Shown here: positions 5,347-13,216 of the stretch, piece by piece | Layout of the letters: each line of letters opens with the position of its first letter | How positions within the stretch are numbered: the stretch's first letter is position 1 | DNA from: Fidelibacterota bacterium UBA1134 | Lineage (GTDB): Bacteria > Fidelibacterota > Marinisomatia > Marinisomatales > S15-B10 | NCBI GenBank assembly: GCA_002311975.1 | Contig: DCAL01000025.1 | Location: 1 to 14,260 of the forward strand | Direction of reading: 5' to 3' | DNA length: 14,260 nucleotides | Program-made: the position numbers and the translations under genes | The notes under the pieces: model-generated | What the model saw: only the letters and a program-made list of their open reading frames with translations | What the model was told of the DNA's origin: nothing | Database searches by the model: none

Positions 5347-7653
5347 CTACTCAAATCTCAAATTCCGCAGTCGAAGAGCATTACCAATCACAGAGACAGA
5401 ACTGAAACTCATGGCCGCCGCCGCGATGATTGGACTCAGCAGAATCCCGAAAAAGGGGTATAATATACCCGCCGCTACCGGCACACCGACGGAATTGTAA
5501 ATGAACGCCCAAAAGAGATTCTGACGGATGTTGCGCATGGTACGCCGGCTCAGTTCCCTCGCCCGGACGATTCCGGTAAGATCGCCCTTCACGAGCGTAA
5601 TTCCGGCACTCTCCATGGCTACATCGGTGCCGGTGCCCATAGCAATCCCGACGTCTGCCTGAGCCAATGCCGGCGCATCGTTGATTCCGTCTCCGGCCAT
5701 CGCTGTCACCCTACCCTCATTCTGAAGTCTTTCGATCACCCGGTTCTTCTCATCGGGCAGAACCTCCGCTTGCACCTCATCGATACCGAGGCGCCGTGCC
5801 ACCGCTTCAGCCGTCGTTCGATTGTCCCCTGTCAGCATCACCAGATGAACCCCATCCTGCCTGAGCCTCTCTATGGCACTGGGCGTCGTCTCCTTCACGG
5901 GGTCGCCCACGGCCAGGATTCCCATCGCCTCGCCATCTACCGCCACGAACACTACCGATTCGCCTCCCCTGCGATGTGCGTCACCTTTCCCCACGAGCTG
6001 ACCCAACTCAATCCCCTGATCACCGAAGAGTCTTCTGTTCCCCACCGCTACCATCTGACCATCGATTCTGCCGCTGATCCCTTTCCCTGTGAAGGACTCA
6101 AACTGTTCGACCTTCGCCAGTTTGATTCCCTTCTCAAGTGCCGCGTTCACAATAGCTGCTCCCAATGGATGTTCGCTGGCCTGCTCCACACTTGCCGCCA
6201 TCCGCAGTATCTCATCTTCATCCGTGCCGCCTGATACCTCCACCGCTGTCAGCTTTGGCTTTCCCTCCGTCAGAGTTCCGGTCTTGTCCACCACGAGTGT
6301 ATCCACCTTCTCCATTGTTTCCAGCGCTTCAGCATGTTTGATAAGGACCCCGGCTGTGGCGCCCTTGCCGGTTCCCACCATGATGGACATGGGTGTCGCC
6401 AGCCCCAAGGCACAGGGACAGGCAATGATCAGCACAGCAACGGCATTCACGATGGCGTAGGCCATCTTCGGCTCAGGACCGAACAGGGCCCATACGACGA
6501 ACGTGATAATGCTGATCCCCACTACCAGCGGCACAAAGAAGGAAGCGACCTTGTCCGCAAGACTCTGAATGGGGGCACGGCTCCGCTGAGCCTCGCTCAC
6601 CATCTGGACGATCTGGGAAAGCAAGGTGTGGCGACCGACGCGCTGAGCCTCCATGAGAAAACTTCCAGTCCCGTTCACCGTGGCGCCAATTACACTCTCG
6701 CCACTCTGTTTCTCCACGGGGATCGCTTCGCCGGTCACCATAGATTCATCCACGGAGCTGGAGCCTTCCACCACTTTACCATCTACCGGAATCTTTTCGC
6801 CGGGCCGGACTCTCAGTCTATCACCAGCGTGAACGTGTTCAAGGGGAATATCCTCTTCCGTTCCGTCTTCTCTGACGATCCGCGCCGTCTTTGGCGCAAG
6901 TCCCAGGAGAGCCTTGATGGCGCCGCTGGTCTTGTCCCTCGCCTTCAACTCAAGGACCTGCCCGAGAAGAACAAGTGTCGTTATCATGGCGGCGGCTTCA
7001 AAATATACAGCCACCTCGCCACCCGGACCGCGAAACGCCGCGGGGAAAATATGGGGGGAAAGTGCGGCCACGAGGCTGTATCCATAGGCGACGCCCGTTC
7101 CCATACCGATGAGGGTAAACATATTCAGACTGCGGTTAACGATGGAGGCCCATGCGCGCTGGAAAAAAGGTTTGCCGCCCCACAGAACCACCGCTGTCGC
7201 CAGGATGAGCTGAATCCATTTCCCCACCGATGGCGAAACCAGCGCCTGGCCAAGGACCATTTCGCCCATGGTGATGACTACGATGGGAATCGTGAGTGCA
7301 AGACTCCACCACAATCTGCGATTCATATTGAGAAGTTCAGGGTTTTCCTGTTCTTCGAGGGTCACCTCCATCGGCTCCAGCGCCATGCCGCAGACAGGGC
7401 AGCTCCCGGGACCGTCCTGGATAACTTCGGGGTGCATGGGACAGGTGTACTTCGCCGGGTCGTCACCGTGATCAAGGGCTATTATTTGGGCGCGACCATC
7501 TTCGCCGAGATAGGCTTCAGGGTCTGCTTTGAACTTATGGAGACAATGTTCGGCGCAGAAGTAATAAGCTGTACCGTCGTAAGTATGGGAGCCAGCGGCG
7601 GATTCGGCTGTCACGGTCATGCCGCAGACGGGATCTTTCAAAGACCCGTTCAC
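5347..7653 (-). CDS. copA: Cu(I)-translocating P1B-type ATPase with N-terminal YHS and heavy-metal-binding units
   Basis: Pumps Cu(I) (and probably Ag(I)) out of the cytoplasm at the cost of ATP. The 768 residues begin with a YHS unit (about 6-50, DPVCGM and FCAEHC), then a heavy-metal-binding unit (68-96, TCPMHPEV and CPVCGMALEP). No CxxC-type HMA domain is present. The pump core has TGEAIPV (307-313), the transmembrane CPC (412-414), phosphorylation motif DKTGTLT (Asp456), HPLG (495-498) and GDGINDAP (654-661). TM7 Tyr719-Asn720 and TM8 MSFSS (748-752) give the P1B-1 copper signature. Start GTG 7651-7653 has only a weak ribosome binding site; the frame upstream is open but contains no other good start and no homology. 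The 223-base gap upstream may hold its own control region. Stop is TAG. Confidence 0.95.
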   Translation of the reverse strand: MNGSLKDPVCGMTVTAESAAGSHTYDGTAYYFCAEHCLHKFKADPEAYLGEDGRAQIIALDHGDDPAKYTCPMHPEVIQDGPGSCPVCGMALEPMEVTLEEQENPELLNMNRRLWWSLALTIPIVVITMGEMVLGQALVSPSVGKWIQLILATAVVLWGGKPFFQRAWASIVNRSLNMFTLIGMGTGVAYGYSLVAALSPHIFPAAFRGPGGEVAVYFEAAAMITTLVLLGQVLELKARDKTSGAIKALLGLAPKTARIVREDGTEEDIPLEHVHAGDRLRVRPGEKIPVDGKVVEGSSSVDESMVTGEAIPVEKQSGESVIGATVNGTGSFLMEAQRVGRHTLLSQIVQMVSEAQRSRAPIQSLADKVASFFVPLVVGISIITFVVWALFGPEPKMAYAIVNAVAVLIIACPCALGLATPMSIMVGTGKGATAGVLIKHAEALETMEKVDTLVVDKTGTLTEGKPKLTAVEVSGGTDEDEILRMAASVEQASEHPLGAAIVNAALEKGIKLAKVEQFESFTGKGISGRIDGQMVAVGNRRLFGDQGIELGQLVGKGDAHRRGGESVVFVAVDGEAMGILAVGDPVKETTPSAIERLRQDGVHLVMLTGDNRTTAEAVARRLGIDEVQAEVLPDEKNRVIERLQNEGRVTAMAGDGINDAPALAQADVGIAMGTGTDVAMESAGITLVKGDLTGIVRARELSRRTMRNIRQNLFWAFIYNSVGVPVAAGILYPFFGILLSPIIAAAAMSFSSVSVIGNALRLRNLRFE

Positions 7654-7876
7654 TTCTCTAGACCAATGCCGACACTTGGGACGCCGAAGAGAAAAAACGC
7701 GGTTCCGTACTTTCGATGTGTTCTGTGGCTACGCTACGAATCGATTCACGCTCAGTCGTCATATCCCGAAGTTAAGGCGCAATCGTACTTTAATGCCCGT
7801 AACTTTTTATGAACTCTCGATAGGTCAAGCGGTCGGAAGCTGGCGCCGCCGCCGTCTATTCCGGGCGGACTGACTG
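7654..7876 (-). other. Non-coding gap upstream of copA
   Basis: No gene is supported here. A perfect ten-base palindrome, GAATCGATTC, lies at 7738-7747, about 85 bases before the copA start, and could be an operator half-site arrangement. A TTGACC with a poor -10 (AAGTTA, 17 bases on) occurs further upstream, around 7800-7830. I see no CueR- or CsoR-like operator that I would defend. Confidence 0.3.
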
Positions 7877-8947
7877 TCAGCTTTCTTCTGTTAACGGTCG
7901 TGCCCATAATTTTCTCAACTGTACCGTCACCCCACCCATGGCTCTTATTCCCACCAAACCGGCAGGCAGCGGGCGACCGTGACCGTGCGTTATCAACTCC
8001 CCGTCGATGTAGCCTCTGAAGTGCCTTCCGGCGGCAACGGCACGCAGTTCCACCCAATCCCGAGCTTCAATCGGCTTCTCATTGAGAATTCTCTCTTTTC
8101 CGTCTATCATGCGACCGAGCCTCATGGCGCTCACAGTCAGAGACACAAAATCATAATTGAGGCTGTCCTGCACGTGATGAACAATACCGAATTCCCCATT
8201 CGATCCATCCAACCTGACCGTCACACTTACTTCCACGTCTGCCACTGTAGGTCCGACAACCAGAATAACCGGCGAACTGGCAGGCTCAAAAACAAGATCA
8301 GATTCTCCCTCGCTGGGACTGAGGATCTTCAAATCAGCCGGTCGTCCCTGCATCCATCTGAAATACTGATCCACAAGCTTACTTGCGTCTGCCCCGGGAT
8401 CCCATATCCAAGAGCCGTCCTCGCTCAACACCAGACTTCCGTTTGACCCCATGTTAGCCGCAGCACGGCCCGGATCATCCACAGTTCTCACGGCACTGAT
8501 TCCCGCGCCGTGCCTGAAAACCAGCTCACCGCCGTGCTCGCCAGTCTCCACCAGAAAGTAGAGGCCTCCGGCAGCTGCCAGAAACGTTCCGTAGAGAAAC
8601 CACGGCTTAACGTCAAATGATTTCCACAAAAAGAACGCATTGATAGCGGCCACGACTCCGTAGAGAATCAACGTAAGCAGCGCTAAATCGGCATGTTCAC
8701 TCAACACCGAATATGCGTCTGTCGGCAGATCAATTGAGTCAGCTGCCTGTCTCCCCGTCAGATAAGTCACGCCCGCGCTGATGGCGCCGAGGATGAACAA
8801 ACTTGCAGTCGCATTCTTCAGCCAATCGACTCTCCTGAGAACCAGTGCCAGCAGATTCAGCCCGACAGCCGAGATCAGCAATGCGATGGGAAAGTGCACC
8901 ATCAAAGGGTGAAGGTTGGGGGCCCATTCGGGTATCATTCTTTCCAT
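7877..8947 (-). CDS. DUF2231 membrane protein with extra C-terminal soluble domain
   Basis: The first 150 residues match the DUF2231 family of small membrane proteins: HPLMVHFPIALL (His13, His18), four hydrophobic segments (about 14-37, 46-64, 86-107, 116-133), EHADLAL (His85) and the closing GEHGGELVFRHGAGI (His138, His146). The conserved histidines inside or next to membrane helices suggest heme or metal binding, which is an inference. Residues about 205-350 form a soluble region rich in beta strands, including SVTVRLDGSNGEFGIV and FRGYIDGELITHGHG. It resembles a concanavalin/LamG-like or DUF1080-type sandwich with no visible catalytic site. Start ATG 8945-8947 has GGAGG eight bases upstream. 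It follows the small metal-binding lipoprotein by 99 bases and precedes copA. Stop is TGA. Confidence 0.8.
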   Translation of the reverse strand: MERMIPEWAPNLHPLMVHFPIALLISAVGLNLLALVLRRVDWLKNATASLFILGAISAGVTYLTGRQAADSIDLPTDAYSVLSEHADLALLTLILYGVVAAINAFFLWKSFDVKPWFLYGTFLAAAGGLYFLVETGEHGGELVFRHGAGISAVRTVDDPGRAAANMGSNGSLVLSEDGSWIWDPGADASKLVDQYFRWMQGRPADLKILSPSEGESDLVFEPASSPVILVVGPTVADVEVSVTVRLDGSNGEFGIVHHVQDSLNYDFVSLTVSAMRLGRMIDGKERILNEKPIEARDWVELRAVAAGRHFRGYIDGELITHGHGRPLPAGLVGIRAMGGVTVQLRKLWARPLTEES

Positions 8948-9046
8948 GTTTCCTCCAGTTTTTCTGACATTTTATGCAGGTGTAGGTTCATATTCTCGCT
9001 CTATGGGGTATTCAAGGGCTCTGATAAATCTTGTATCAACATCATG

Positions 9047-9430
9047 TCAGCCAGGCATTTTCCGCACAGGTACGAGTTTCATACCACATTCTTCGCACTT
9101 TCCCGCTTCGCTGTGACGGATATGGCTGTGCTCCGGCATGGGACAAGTGTAGAATTCCGCATCTTCCTCGTCGGTCGCCACAACCGCAACCAGCCCCATG
9201 CCGCATTCCGGACAACTGCCTGACTCTTCACTGTGAATGTGTTTGTGCGATTCCATGGGACATGTGTAATAGATAGTTTTCTCACCTTTTGCCATCTCAA
9301 TCCCGGATTTCGCCATTTCCGTTTTATGCACGTCATTTTCCTTCTGGGCAGCGTCTTCGTTCTTGGCGCCGCCGCAAGCAATCAAGCCTGCTGCGAGAGC
9401 AAGCACCGCAACCGGTCTCGCTACTTTCAT
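9047..9430 (-). CDS. Lipoprotein with two tandem heavy-metal-binding (CPM...CxxCGM) units
   Basis: Predicted periplasm-facing lipoprotein of 127 residues. A clear signal peptide ends in the lipobox LIAC with Cys19. ATG 9428-9430 was chosen because AAGGAGAG sits seven bases upstream and the signal peptide then starts at residue 1; a longer reading from 9481 would put 17 charged residues in front. After a Lys/Glu-rich linker come two metal-binding units: YTCPMESHKHIHSEE...CPECGM (Cys57, 73, 76) and YTCPMPEHSHIRHSE...CEECGM (Cys96, 112, 115), each with extra histidines between the cysteines. The same kind of unit occurs in CopA in this window. Lying just after cusA, it could do the periplasmic metal transfer that CusF does elsewhere; that is inference. 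Stop is TGA. Confidence 0.88.
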   Translation of the reverse strand: MKVARPVAVLALAAGLIACGGAKNEDAAQKENDVHKTEMAKSGIEMAKGEKTIYYTCPMESHKHIHSEESGSCPECGMGLVAVVATDEEDAEFYTCPMPEHSHIRHSEAGKCEECGMKLVPVRKMPG

Positions 9431-9437
9431 TCTGTTG

Positions 9438-9445
9438 CTCTCCTT
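9438..9445 (-). promoter_or_regulatory. Ribosome binding site deciding the start of the metal-binding lipoprotein
   Basis: AAGGAGAG lies seven bases before ATG 9428-9430, which gives a protein starting directly with its signal peptide. Confidence 0.65.
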
Positions 9446-9509
9446 TTCTTCATGGTGAACTTCATCATCTTCCGATGACAACTGAGCTTCTTCATCCGTG
9501 CACTCCTGT

Positions 9510-12500
9510 TCATTCTTTCTTTCCTACCTCCACAGATTTCCACATGTAGTAAATAGTAGGAATGACCAGCAATGTAAGGAGAGTAGATGTCACCATTCCT
9601 CCCACCATTGGCGCGGCGATCCGCTTCATCACCTGCGAGCCTGTTCCGTGCCCCCAAAGGATCGGCAGAAGGCCCGCCATGATAGCTGTAACCGTCATCA
9701 TTTTGGGTCTCACCCTGTCTACTGCCCCTTCCATAACTGCATCGTAAAGATCTTTCAAGGTGTTCATCGTTCCTCGATTCTTCCTCGCCGCGTAGGCATG
9801 ATCCAGGTAAATAAGCATGATGACCCCCGTTTGAGCAGCCACTCCGGCCAGTGCAATAAATCCCACACCAACCGCCACACTCATGTTATAGCCCAACAAA
9901 TACATGAACCAAAATCCGCCAACAAGAGAAAAGGGAAGGGACAACATGACAATCACACTCTCTGTTACGTTTTTGAAATTGAAGAATAACAATAAGAAGA
10001 TAATCACCAAAGTACCTGGCACCACTATCTTCAGTCTCTTCGCAGCACGCTCCATATACTCGTACTGCCCGCTCCAGACGACGGAATATCCCTCGGGAAG
10101 ATCGAGCTCATCTTTCACAGCCTTCTGCGCCCGCTTCACGTATGTCCCCACATCAATCCCGCTAATATCAATATAGATCCATCCTGTATTCCTCGCGTTT
10201 TCGCTTTTAATCACAGATGCGCCTTTTCGAATATAGATATCTGCCACCTGACCGATAGGAATCTGAGCACCGGTAGGGGTCGGAATGATGACTCGCTTTA
10301 ATTTGCTAATACTATCCCTGAGTTCTCTGCTATAGCGGAGATTAATAGGGTATCTTTCAAGACCCTCAACAGTATAACTGATATTCATACCTCCTACGGC
10401 CAATTGAATAATGTCTTGCACATCGCCGATAGTAAGACCGTACCGGGCAGCCTCTTCCCTGTTGATTTCAAAATCGAGAAAATTTCCTCCCGTAATTTTA
10501 TCAGCAAAGGCGCTCAATGTGCCAGGCAACTTCCGAACGATCACCTGCACCCTTGCGCCAAGTGCATTAAGGGTATCCAGGTCTTCCCCCATGAGCTTGA
10601 TACCCACCGGCGTCTTGATGCCGGTGCTGAGCATATCGATCCTAGTCTTGATGGGCATTGTCCAGGCGTTTGTCAAACCGGGGAACTGAATGGACGCGTT
10701 GAGTTCATTGATAAGTTCTTCAGAGGTAACAGCTCGATTTTCAGGCCAGATCCAATGGAGTTTGGATGTCATCCAGCGGGGAAGATCATAATTTGAGTAC
10801 CATCGTACTAATCTTTTTCTTTTGGGCCATTCCTTTTCAGTTTTAAGTGTTATGGTCGTCTCGATCATGCTCAAGGGAGCGGGATCAGTGGCAGTCTCAG
10901 CCCGTCCAATTTTTCCGAATACACGTTCCACCTCCGGAAAAGTCTTGATGATCTTATCCGTCTGCTGCAGAAGTTCCCTTGCCTTTGTGATGGAAATTCC
11001 GGGATCGGTAGTGGGCATATAGAGCAGATCCCCTTCGTTCAGCGGCGGCATGAATTCTGAGCCGATATTTCTGATCGGTATGATCGTTATAGCCATAACA
11101 ACCACCGCAATGGCCAGTGTTGTCTTTCTGAATCTCAGTACAAACCGGATACACGGCCGATAGACACGAATCAGGAAACGGTTGATGGGATTCTTATCCT
11201 CGGGAGGAATCTTACCCTTGATAAGGTAACCCATTAAGACGGGAACAATGGTAATCGCCAATAGGGCAGATGCAGCCATAGCATAGGTTTTTGTGAATGC
11301 CAGTGGACTGAAAAGGCGACCTTCTTGAGCCTGCAGCGAAAACACAGGAAGGAATGAAAAAGTGATAATGAGCAGAGAATAAAACAGTGCCGGTCCCACT
11401 TCTTTGGATGCATCAAGGATCAATTGCCAGTGATCTTCCTCTCCCCCACGACGTTCAATATGTTTATGAGCGTTCTCAATCATTACGATAGCAGCATCCA
11501 CCATGGCGCCAATCGCAATAGCAATGCCCCCTAAAGACATAATATTAGCGTTGATCCCCTGATAGCGCATAATGAGGAAAGAGATGAGAATTCCCACAGG
11601 GAGGGTAAAGATTGCCACAAATGCGCTACGAAAATGGAGCAGAAAAATGATGCAGACCAGCGCTACAACCACACTTTCCTCAAGAAGTTTTTCTTTCAGG
11701 TTATCAATGGCCCTCTCAATGAGCAGAGAACGGTCATAAACAGTTAAGATTTCAACCCCTTCCGGTAAACCTGATTTCAGATCATCTATTTTTTTTCGGA
11801 CATTCTTGATGACTTCCAGAGCGTTCTCTCCATACCGCATTATAATAATGCCACCCACGACTTCGCCGACACCGTCACGCTCTGCAAGACCTCGACGCAA
11901 TTCAGGTCCCAAATGTATGTTGGCAACACTCCTTAATAGAATTGGCGTACCATTCTTATCGACTCCAAGCGGGATCTTTTTCAAGTCATCTATAGATTTA
12001 ATATAGCCAAGTCCCCTTACCATAAATTCCGTTTCAGCCATCTCAATCAGTTTTCCACCCACATCATTGTTGCTCCGTTTGATGGCCATTTTTATTTTGT
12101 TCAGAGGAAGATTGTACGCAAGCAGTTTGTTGGGATCCACTTCTACCTGATATTGTTTGACGAAACCACCAATGCTGGCAACTTCTGAAACTCCGGGAAC
12201 ACCCATCAATTGATACCTCAAATACCAGTCCTGAATAGAACGCAGTTGCTGAAGGTCATGACGATCGCTTTCAACAGTATATTCATATATCCATCCTACG
12301 CCGGTGGCATCCGGACCGAGTTGCGGTGTCACCCCTTGGGGCAGACGTCCCGAAACAAAATTCAGATACTCCAGTACCCGGCTTCGGGCCCAGTACATAT
12401 CGGTGCCATCCTCAAAGATGATGTAAAGAAAAGAGAGACCGAAAAAGGAATAGCCGCGAACCACTTTCGCAAAAGGAACCGATAGCATAGCCGTGGTGAG

Positions 12501-12704
12501 TGGGTAAGTCACCTGATCTTCAACAACCTGTGGTGCCTGTCCAGGATATTCCGTCAGGATGATGACCTGTACATCACTCAGGTCCGGGATGGCGTCCAAC
12601 GGTGTGGTGGACATGGCCACGAACCCGCCAAGTATCGCAAACACCGTCACCAGAATTACAATGAAGCGATTATTAATTGACCATTCGATTATTTTTTCTA
12701 TCAC
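9510..12704 (-). CDS. cusA: CusA-type heavy-metal efflux RND pump (Cu(I)/Ag(I))
   Basis: Proton-driven inner membrane pump of the HME-RND family that takes up Cu(I)/Ag(I) and passes it to a CusB/CusC-type channel. The 1064 residues have the usual RND layout: a first helix (12-30), periplasmic porter domains, helices from about 340, and a second half repeating this. GAMVDAAIVMIENAHK (399-414) with Asp403 matches the CusA rather than the CzcA version of the proton-relay helix. The three metal-binding methionines known from E. coli CusA are present: Met563 in LLYMP, Met613 in LSMIETT, Met691 in RIDMLSTG. An insert of roughly 30 residues relative to E. coli lies between the last two. The start is GTG 12702-12704 with AAGGA about ten bases upstream. 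Stop is TGA; no frame damage was seen. Confidence 0.95.
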   Translation of the reverse strand: MIEKIIEWSINNRFIVILVTVFAILGGFVAMSTTPLDAIPDLSDVQVIILTEYPGQAPQVVEDQVTYPLTTAMLSVPFAKVVRGYSFFGLSFLYIIFEDGTDMYWARSRVLEYLNFVSGRLPQGVTPQLGPDATGVGWIYEYTVESDRHDLQQLRSIQDWYLRYQLMGVPGVSEVASIGGFVKQYQVEVDPNKLLAYNLPLNKIKMAIKRSNNDVGGKLIEMAETEFMVRGLGYIKSIDDLKKIPLGVDKNGTPILLRSVANIHLGPELRRGLAERDGVGEVVGGIIIMRYGENALEVIKNVRKKIDDLKSGLPEGVEILTVYDRSLLIERAIDNLKEKLLEESVVVALVCIIFLLHFRSAFVAIFTLPVGILISFLIMRYQGINANIMSLGGIAIAIGAMVDAAIVMIENAHKHIERRGGEEDHWQLILDASKEVGPALFYSLLIITFSFLPVFSLQAQEGRLFSPLAFTKTYAMAASALLAITIVPVLMGYLIKGKIPPEDKNPINRFLIRVYRPCIRFVLRFRKTTLAIAVVVMAITIIPIRNIGSEFMPPLNEGDLLYMPTTDPGISITKARELLQQTDKIIKTFPEVERVFGKIGRAETATDPAPLSMIETTITLKTEKEWPKRKRLVRWYSNYDLPRWMTSKLHWIWPENRAVTSEELINELNASIQFPGLTNAWTMPIKTRIDMLSTGIKTPVGIKLMGEDLDTLNALGARVQVIVRKLPGTLSAFADKITGGNFLDFEINREEAARYGLTIGDVQDIIQLAVGGMNISYTVEGLERYPINLRYSRELRDSISKLKRVIIPTPTGAQIPIGQVADIYIRKGASVIKSENARNTGWIYIDISGIDVGTYVKRAQKAVKDELDLPEGYSVVWSGQYEYMERAAKRLKIVVPGTLVIIFLLLFFNFKNVTESVIVMLSLPFSLVGGFWFMYLLGYNMSVAVGVGFIALAGVAAQTGVIMLIYLDHAYAARKNRGTMNTLKDLYDAVMEGAVDRVRPKMMTVTAIMAGLLPILWGHGTGSQVMKRIAAPMVGGMVTSTLLTLLVIPTIYYMWKSVEVGKKE

Positions 12705-12816
12705 TTCTCAGAGTCCTTTCTTTTGCGAATTCGAGGGCCATTGTCCATAGTAAACAGGCCATAGTAAATATGAGTTCGTCCCCAACTGACCATAGTCATC
12801 ATGTCTTATCAAGCGA
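12705..12816 (-). other. Non-coding spacer between the broken four-helix-bundle gene and cusA
   Basis: No coding signal is visible. It contains the short CCATAGT repeats listed separately and the ribosome binding site of cusA (AAGGA). I see no convincing promoter. Confidence 0.4.
12745..12796. repeat. Short direct repeats CCATAGT upstream of cusA
   Basis: CCATAGTAAACAGG (12745-12758) is followed head-to-tail by CCATAGTAAATATG (12759-12772), 12 of 14 bases identical. A third CCATAGT stands at 12790-12796. The 14-base tandem is too short to be named as a known element. It could be a slippage product or a protein-binding site. Confidence 0.5.
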
Positions 12817-13164
12817 TTAAACCAGGCCGCCAACAAGTTTTTTCACTTCGCCGGTAAGATTGTATAGCTCGTCGAACTTGGCCTTCACGATATAATCTTG
12901 ATCCATTGCCACATATAGAAGACTCTGGACTTCCTAAGCAGAAGCTCGGCAGATATACAGAAAGCGTTGGAACTCTCTGTCGGTTTTACGGTCGAACCCT
13001 TCGGCAATGTTTGACATGGATGATACGGCCGCGTCACGAATCTGATTACGAAAGCCGAAAGATCTCGAAGCAGGACTCCGTGCTGTGAACCCATAGTCCA
13101 CCTTGGTCAGCTCTCTCGCCTTCTGCCACCCGATAATATCCTCAAATCGTTCGAATGCCACCAC
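12817..13164 (-). pseudogene. Four-helix-bundle protein (23S rRNA IVS/S23 type), broken by an in-frame TAG
   Basis: The reading frame from GTG 13162-13164 to TAA 12817-12819 would give 115 residues, the normal length for this family, often annotated as four helix bundle or 23S rRNA intervening-sequence protein. Its function is unknown. Family features seen: FEDIIGWQKARELT, NQIRDAAVSSMSNIAEGF and EFQRFLYICRASA. Codon 77 is TAG (12934-12936). After it the same frame continues with family-like EVQSLLYVAMDQDYIVKAKF and ends with a natural stop. This is a single nonsense change, not a frameshift. AGGAGG lies seven bases before the GTG. TAG is the normal stop of most neighbours, so recoding is unlikely. 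A 76-residue truncated product could still be made. The gene sits 52 bases after cusB and interrupts the usual cusB-cusA pairing, consistent with insertion as cargo. Confidence 0.85.
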
Positions 13165-13171
13165 GCATTTT

Positions 13172-13177
13172 CCTCCT
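13172..13177 (-). promoter_or_regulatory. Ribosome binding site of the four-helix-bundle gene
   Basis: AGGAGG lies seven bases before GTG 13162-13164. It fixes the start where family homology begins, and its good quality suggests the gene was translated until recently. Confidence 0.6.
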
Positions 13178-13216
13178 CTTAAATGCCTCCAATGGACTCC
13201 GGACCCCTCTCTAAAA

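Noticed and set aside
6334..7812. Plus-strand open frame of 492 codons opposite copA
   Set aside because: It lies almost wholly antisense to a securely identified P-type ATPase, its translation has no recognisable domain, and it is explained by the base composition of the copA codons.
7800..7830. Copper-responsive promoter of the CueR type before copA
   Set aside because: TTGACC is present, but no acceptable -10 occurs at 17-20 bases and no dyad of the expected form lies between.
7752..8057. Minus-strand 101-codon frame spanning the end of the DUF2231 gene and the gap before copA
   Set aside because: It is mostly out of frame within the DUF2231 gene, is rich in Arg/Gly/Cys as shadows are, and has no ribosome binding site that I can see.
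12885..13094. Minus-strand 69-codon frame overlapping the end of the four-helix-bundle gene
   Set aside because: It is in another frame. The family-like sequence after codon 77 continues in the original frame, so no frameshift is needed.
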